Positions 59,785 to 64,000 of a stretch of 64,000 bases of DNA are shown here, piece by piece. Origin of the DNA: Paenibacillus soyae (GTDB taxonomy: Bacteria > Bacillota > Bacilli > Paenibacillales > Paenibacillaceae). The position numbers were made by a program, and so were the translations under genes. The stretch spans positions 1 through 64,000 of the forward strand of contig NZ_JANIPJ010000004.1 in the NCBI RefSeq assembly GCF_024623455.1, given 5' to 3'. Numbering within the stretch: position 1 is the stretch's first letter; the number at the start of each line of letters is the position of its first letter. The notes beneath the pieces are model-generated. The model was not told the DNA's origin. It did not search any database and worked only from the letters and a program-made list of their open reading frames with translations.

Positions 59785-61518
59785 TTATGAAACCTTAACT
59801 TTAAAATGCGAAACTGCGCTGCTCAGCTGCTTCACGATCTCATCCAGCTCATTGGCGGACGACGAGATGTTCTCCATCAGCGCCAGCTGCTCTTCCGTGG
59901 CGGCCGCGACGCTCTCCGTCTTGCCAAGATTGGCGGCCGCGGTCGAAGCGCTTTGCTCGACGGAGGCGCTCACTTCCTCCGAGCTCGCCGACATTTGCTG
60001 CGTGATCGCGGAATTTTCCTGCAACTGCTCCGTCATCTGAACGATAGCCGCCGTAATGGCCGTCAGCTTCTCGTTCACTTCGTTCACCCGCTCGCTCCCC
60101 CGTTCGACTTCCACGAGCGTCCGGCTCATGTAAGCGGAAGCGCCCGCGATTTCCCCTTGCGTTAGCGACACAAGACCGTTAATGCTCTCCGCGGATTCGA
60201 GAGAGCCGGCCGCCAGCTTGCGGATCTCTCCCGCGACGACGGCGAAGCCCCGCCCATGCTCGCCCGCGCGGGCGGCCTCGATGGACGCGTTCAACGACAA
60301 GATATTCGTCTGATTCGAGAAGGCCGTAATGTTCTGGGCGATCGAGCCGATCTCCTGCGAACGATTCTCCAGCATATGAATCGTGGAAGAAAGCTTGCCG
60401 ATGATCGCTTTGATTTCTTCCATTTGAGAGAGGAGTCGCAGCAGCGCCGCTTGCCCTTGATCCGCCTGCGAAGCCGTCGTCTGGGATTGATCGGCAAGGT
60501 CGGACGTATTCTCGGCGATGCGGGTAATTCCGAGCGTCATCTCTTCGATCGCTCTCGACGTCTCTTCCGCGCTTCTCGCCTGCTTCTCGGAGCCGCTCGC
60601 CACTTCTTGGATATGGATCGCGACATGCTCGGATGCCGCCGCCGACTCGCCTGCCGATTTGGACAGCTGCGAAGACGAATCCCCGACCTGCTTCGTGCTG
60701 CTAACAATACCCGTGACAAGCTTCGACATGCTGTCGATCATATCGTCGGTCGAGCGGGAGATTAGGCCGAGCTCGTCCTTCGAATAACGGCTCTCTCTCT
60801 CGGAAGTGAGATCCCCGTCGCCCACAAGCTGCATTTTCCGGACAACGGTGCGAATCGTCCCCATTACGCGAATAATAATGAACGTTACCATTAGGGTCAA
60901 CAGAATGGATACGGCAATGATTCCGACCAAGACGCTCAGCCGGTTTTTGTTCAGCCGCTCCTCAATACCGGACATCAATTCAGCCGAATGAAGCTCCGCG
61001 ATTCCGCTAATTTCGTCGATCGCCGAGCGGCCGCCTTCGAACAGCTCGTCCAGCGCCGCGTTCACGGGCACGGATTGTCCGTCGTCCGCCAGCAGGATCG
61101 CGTCTTTATACCAATTGCCGAAGTCCGACTCGAAAACCTCGTACAGCTCGGTCGTCGTTTTCCCCGTCTGCTCGCTTGCGGCGGCCATCAATCCTGAAGT
61201 CTCCGCCAGCATTTTGGCTTCCGCGACTCTGTCTAATGCTTGCCGGTAGTTCTCGGACAGCTCCGTCAAATTAGCGTTCTTCGCTTCGGCGTCCAGCTTG
61301 CCTGTCTCCAGAAGCAGGTACGACATGCTCGCTTGGTACATGTCCCGGTCGGCGTTGAGAATGAGCGATTCGATACGGCTCATCTTATCCACTACATCCG
61401 TTTTCATTTCGTTGTAAACCGATTTTTGTTCCCCAAGCTGAAAAATGCCCGTTCCCGCGTAAAACAAAAGAGGTACGGCAGCGAGGAGAATCAATTTGAC
61501 CCGTAGCGACAATCTCAT
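59785..61518 (-). CDS. Methyl-accepting chemotaxis protein
   Basis: A 577-residue transmembrane receptor. TM1 about 8-25, a four-helix-bundle-type sensor (about 30-190), TM2 (VLVGIIAVSILLTLMVTFIII), HAMP (about 212-265), and a long methylated coiled coil with the CheW/CheA-binding hairpin EAARAGEHGRGFAVVAGEIRKLA. The ligand is not predictable. Its ATG at 61518 has only a weak ribosome binding site (GAGAGGTGTG). It diverges from the methyltransferase gene. Confidence 0.94.
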   Translation of the reverse strand: MRLSLRVKLILLAAVPLLFYAGTGIFQLGEQKSVYNEMKTDVVDKMSRIESLILNADRDMYQASMSYLLLETGKLDAEAKNANLTELSENYRQALDRVAEAKMLAETSGLMAAASEQTGKTTTELYEVFESDFGNWYKDAILLADDGQSVPVNAALDELFEGGRSAIDEISGIAELHSAELMSGIEERLNKNRLSVLVGIIAVSILLTLMVTFIIIRVMGTIRTVVRKMQLVGDGDLTSERESRYSKDELGLISRSTDDMIDSMSKLVTGIVSSTKQVGDSSSQLSKSAGESAAASEHVAIHIQEVASGSEKQARSAEETSRAIEEMTLGITRIAENTSDLADQSQTTASQADQGQAALLRLLSQMEEIKAIIGKLSSTIHMLENRSQEIGSIAQNITAFSNQTNILSLNASIEAARAGEHGRGFAVVAGEIRKLAAGSLESAESINGLVSLTQGEIAGASAYMSRTLVEVERGSERVNEVNEKLTAITAAIVQMTEQLQENSAITQQMSASSEEVSASVEQSASTAAANLGKTESVAAATEEQLALMENISSSANELDEIVKQLSSAVSHFKVKVS

Positions 61519-61652
61519 GAATGTTCACACCTCTCGTTGAGAAAAACACGTATAATCTCATTATCGGAAATAATTTGATGTTGGGAAAGAGCGAAATAGG
61601 ATTAACGAAAAATAAATATTAATTTTAAGAAAACATACAAAGGAGAAACAAA

Positions 61653-62390
61653 ATGTCAAAGCAAAACAAATACGATGAATCCCCCTTTTTCGAGAGCTAC
61701 AGTCAAATGCCCCGCTCGGTCGAAGGCCTCCGCGCGGCGGGCGAATGGGAGGAATTCCGCGGCATGCTCCCGAATATGGCGGGACGGCGTGTCCTTGATT
61801 TGGGCTGCGGCTACGGATGGCATTGCAGGTATGCGCGCGAACAAGGGGCGAAGTCTGTGCTGGGCATCGATCTATCGGAGAAAATGCTCCTTCGCGCCGC
61901 CGAAATGACGAGTGATGAGGGAATCGAATACCGGAGGATGCCGATTGAGGATATCTCGTTCGATAATAGCGAATTCGACGTCGTCATTAGTTCGCTCGCG
62001 CTCCATTACGTCAATGACTTCGATCAGCTCTGCCATAAAATCTATCATGCGCTTAGTCCTGGAGGCTCCTTCGTGTTTTCGGTCGAGCATCCGATCTTCA
62101 CGGCGCTGCCCGGTCAAGATTGGCATTACGGACCGGATGGAGAGAAGCTGCATTGGCCGCTCGACCGCTATCATGACGAAGGCGTGAGGCATACGCGGTT
62201 TCTTGGGCATGACGTGACGAAGGTCCATCGCACCGTCTCTTCTTACCTTAATGCGCTCATCGGAGCCGGCTTCCGCGTTGCCGGTTTGTCCGAGCTGAAA
62301 CCGACGGCGGACATGCTGGAGAAGCACCCGGAATGGCAGACGGAGACGCGAAGACCTATGTTTCTTCTTATTTCCGCTTTACGCGAGTAG
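61653..62390 (+). CDS. Class I SAM-dependent methyltransferase
   Basis: 245 residues with SAM motif I VLDLGCGYGWHC, motif II VLGIDLSEKML, motif IV FDVVISSLALHYV and post-motif LSPGGSFVFSVEHP. It is of the UbiE/Methyltransf_11 type. The substrate is unknown; WHYGPDGEKLHWPLDRYHDEG is a conserved insert in Bacillales members. AAAGGAGAAACAAA precedes ATG 61653. Confidence 0.9.
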   Translation: MSKQNKYDESPFFESYSQMPRSVEGLRAAGEWEEFRGMLPNMAGRRVLDLGCGYGWHCRYAREQGAKSVLGIDLSEKMLLRAAEMTSDEGIEYRRMPIEDISFDNSEFDVVISSLALHYVNDFDQLCHKIYHALSPGGSFVFSVEHPIFTALPGQDWHYGPDGEKLHWPLDRYHDEGVRHTRFLGHDVTKVHRTVSSYLNALIGAGFRVAGLSELKPTADMLEKHPEWQTETRRPMFLLISALRE

Positions 62391-62424
62391 TACGACAGCA
62401 GCACCCAACAGTTGAACATTCAGA

Positions 62425-62464
62425 AAAAAGAGTACATTCGCAAAGCCCGCGAATGTACTCTTTG
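62425..62464. terminator. Bidirectional terminator
   Basis: AAAGAGTACATTCGC pairs with GCGAATGTACTCTTT around AAAGCCC. It ends both the methyltransferase and the pyr transcripts. Confidence 0.93.
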
Positions 62465-62479
62465 GAATGCCCGCATCGA

Positions 62480-63127
62480 TTATTTGCCGAAGGATTGCGG
62501 GTCTTGACGCCATGCTTGGAGCGCCGCTACGTCCGACTGCTCGACTTTGCCCAGCTGCACGGCCGTCTCGATCAGTGCCGAGTAGTTCGACAGCGTCTCC
62601 AGCTGGAAGCCCTCGTCCTTAAACGATTGCGTGGCGCTTTCGAATTGATAGGTGAAGATCGCCAGCACGGCGCTAACCTCTGCCCCCGCTTCTCTTACGG
62701 CCTGAGCCGCTTTCAGCGAGCTGCCGCCCGTGGAGATGAGATCCTCGATGACGATGACCTTCTGTCCCGGCGCGATTTTTCCCTCGATTTGGTTCTGCTT
62801 GCCGTGACCTTTCGCTTTATCGCGAATATAGGCCATCGGAAGGTTCAGCTTCTGAGCCACCCATGCGGCATGCGGAATGCCTGCCGTCGAAGTGCCCGCA
62901 ATCACTTCAGCATCCGGGAACCGCTCGCGGATAATGGTCGCGAATCCTTCCGCGACCAGATCGCGGATTTCCGGGTAGGACATCGTCAGGCGATTGTCGC
63001 AATAGATCGGCGACTTGAGGCCCGAAGTCCATGTGAAGGGCTCGTTCGGCCGGAGCGCGACAGCGCCGATTTCCAGCAGGCTTTTGGCAATTTCATTCGG
63101 CAAATTCGATAACGTCAGATTACTCAA
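62480..63127 (-). CDS. pyrE: Orotate phosphoribosyltransferase
   Basis: Forms OMP from orotate and PRPP in UMP synthesis. 215 residues; the PRPP-binding motif is VIVIEDLISTGGSS, and the catalytic loop Lys is in RDKAKGHGKQN. The N-terminal FTWTSGLKSPIYCDNR is typical. It starts inside the end of pyrF (8-base overlap). Confidence 0.97.
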   Translation of the reverse strand: MSNLTLSNLPNEIAKSLLEIGAVALRPNEPFTWTSGLKSPIYCDNRLTMSYPEIRDLVAEGFATIIRERFPDAEVIAGTSTAGIPHAAWVAQKLNLPMAYIRDKAKGHGKQNQIEGKIAPGQKVIVIEDLISTGGSSLKAAQAVREAGAEVSAVLAIFTYQFESATQSFKDEGFQLETLSNYSALIETAVQLGKVEQSDVAALQAWRQDPQSFGK

Positions 63128-63854
63128 AAGATATCAGCTCCTCGATAATAGATTCAAGCGAATGGCGCGGACTTGGCGCAGCCGTTATGGGGCGGCCGAT
63201 GACCATATAATCCGTGCCTTGACGCAAGGCGTCCCCGGGCGTCATGATGCGCGACTGGTCGTTAACGTCCGAGCCGGCGGGACGGATGCCGGGAGTGACG
63301 GTCTGGAAGGCTTGTCCGCAAGCTTCCTTGATTGAGGCCACCTCGGAAGGAGACGCAACGACGCCGGATAATCCCACGTCGTTGGCCAGCTTGGCGTATC
63401 GGATCACGGCTTCTTCGACGGTTCCCGCGATGCCGATCTGTTCGTTCAATACGGCTTGGCTGGTGCTCGTCAGCTGCGTAACGGCAATGACGGACGGCCT
63501 TGCGGTGCCTCCGCTCAGCGCAGCATCCACGCCCTCCAAAGCCGCCTCCATCATGGAGCTTCCACCCGCGGCATGGACATTAAACATATCCACGCCAAGC
63601 TTCGTCACGCTGTTCGCTCCGCCTTTGACCGTATTCGGAATGTCGTGCATTTTCACGTCCAGGAATACGTAGTAGCCGCGTTCTTTCAGACTGGCGACGA
63701 ATCCGGGGCCCGCGGCGTAGAACAGCTGCATGCCTACTTTCATATAACAGGGAATGCCTTTCAATTCCTCGATCAGCTTCTCGGCGGCGGCGGCATCCGG
63801 ATAATCGAGCGCCACCATCACTCGGCGGGCCGCCTCTTCTCTTGTCAATCGCAC
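63120..63854 (-). CDS. pyrF: Orotidine 5'-phosphate decarboxylase
   Basis: Decarboxylates OMP to UMP. 244 residues; the signature DVKMHDIPNTVKGG carries the catalytic Asp-Lys-Asp array. VMVALDYPDAAAAEKL opens the barrel and GIRPAGSDVNDQSRI binds phosphate. GTG 63854 is chosen because GGAGGGATTGCT precedes it and the length then fits Bacillus PyrF. Confidence 0.96.
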   Translation of the reverse strand: MRLTREEAARRVMVALDYPDAAAAEKLIEELKGIPCYMKVGMQLFYAAGPGFVASLKERGYYVFLDVKMHDIPNTVKGGANSVTKLGVDMFNVHAAGGSSMMEAALEGVDAALSGGTARPSVIAVTQLTSTSQAVLNEQIGIAGTVEEAVIRYAKLANDVGLSGVVASPSEVASIKEACGQAFQTVTPGIRPAGSDVNDQSRIMTPGDALRQGTDYMVIGRPITAAPSPRHSLESIIEELISFE

Positions 63855-63883
63855 AGCAATCCCTCCTTTTCTACAGTCTTGAC

Positions 63884-63918
63884 ATGACTTGACGCTTCCA
63901 CTTGGAAGCGTCAAGGTT
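63884..63918. promoter_or_regulatory. Hairpin between carB and pyrF
   Basis: TTGACGCTTCC and GGAAGCGTCAA form a perfect 11-bp stem with a 4-base loop. The U-run side is on the plus strand, so on the pyr transcript it is more likely a stabilising or processing hairpin than a terminator. Confidence 0.5.
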
Positions 63919-63928
63919 GTTTTGTTTA

Positions 63929-64000
63929 TTATTTTTGAAGGACCGGCATCGCATGCGAGGAGAAGTTGATCGTCTCCATCATGTTGAGCAGCGCGCGAAC
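63929..64000 (-). CDS. carB: Probable carbamoyl-phosphate synthase large subunit, C-terminal end (runs off the window)
   Basis: Only the last 23 residues are visible: VRALLNMMETINFSSHAMPVLQK. The pattern (T..ALL...E..NF....) and the position before pyrF fit the CarB C-terminus in a pyr operon, but the fragment is short. pyrD and pyrK are not between it and pyrF. Confidence 0.5.
   Translation of the reverse strand, partial: VRALLNMMETINFSSHAMPVLQK

Overview
The window looks like chromosomal DNA of a spore-forming Bacillota bacterium of the Paenibacillaceae (Paenibacillus/Cohnella type). Evidence includes an alpha/beta-type small acid-soluble spore protein, a YjfB-family protein, Bacillus-type YktB, YjcG, DUF1292, DUF1885 and DUF3892 proteins, an SLH-domain protein, Bacillus-type SpeA, strong AGGAGG ribosome binding sites with many GTG starts, and a DUF5696/YIP1/NHL gene set that I associate with Paenibacillus.

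Layout. 0-15.6 kb is housekeeping: the 5' end of gnd, yktB behind a Fur-box-like promoter, an RND efflux pump, a GNAT acetyltransferase, an MFS pump, speA, and a run of short sporulation-type or uncharacterised genes. 15.6-24.8 kb is a three-gene minus-strand operon. It encodes a 1573-residue secreted VWA protein with an N-terminal alpha/alpha-toroid repeat domain, a 1264-residue secreted protein with a transglutaminase-like domain and a C-terminal nuclease-type polymorphic toxin tip, and a probable immunity protein. 25.1-29.2 kb is an AT-rich island in which small, single, same-strand genes are separated by copies of one composite intergenic repeat (two conserved boxes around a hairpin). This resembles a gene-cassette array, and some products look like immunity proteins. 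29.2-30.4 kb holds a lipoprotein gene, a decayed phage-tail gene and a tRNA-Val.

30.6-33 kb carries an SLH protein, ung and a small membrane protein. 33-50 kb is a beta-mannan utilisation locus, all on the minus strand: a GH26 mannanase-like lipoprotein with a carbohydrate-binding module, a LacI regulator, two solute-binding proteins (one of 987 residues with extra N-terminal domains), two permease pairs, an NHL/YIP1/DUF5696 trio and a GH113-like mannanase. No import ATPase is encoded, so a shared MsmX-type ATPase is presumably used. Readable control sites are a sigma-A promoter followed by a 10-bp-arm palindrome at the GH26 gene, and a promoter, leader hairpin and consensus-perfect cre site at the first binding-protein gene.

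50-64 kb contains three tRNA genes (Leu, Ile2, fMet), yjcG, a five-gene MacB-like exporter operon (two ATPases, adaptor, FtsX permease, solute-binding protein; one ATPase carries an AbrB-like C-terminal domain), a chemotaxis receptor, a methyltransferase, and the end of a pyrimidine operon (carB 3' end, pyrF, pyrE).

The most novel parts are the VWA/toxin/immunity operon, the neighbouring cassette-like array, and the AbrB-tailed ATPase operon. All calls come from reading the sequence; no database search was run.
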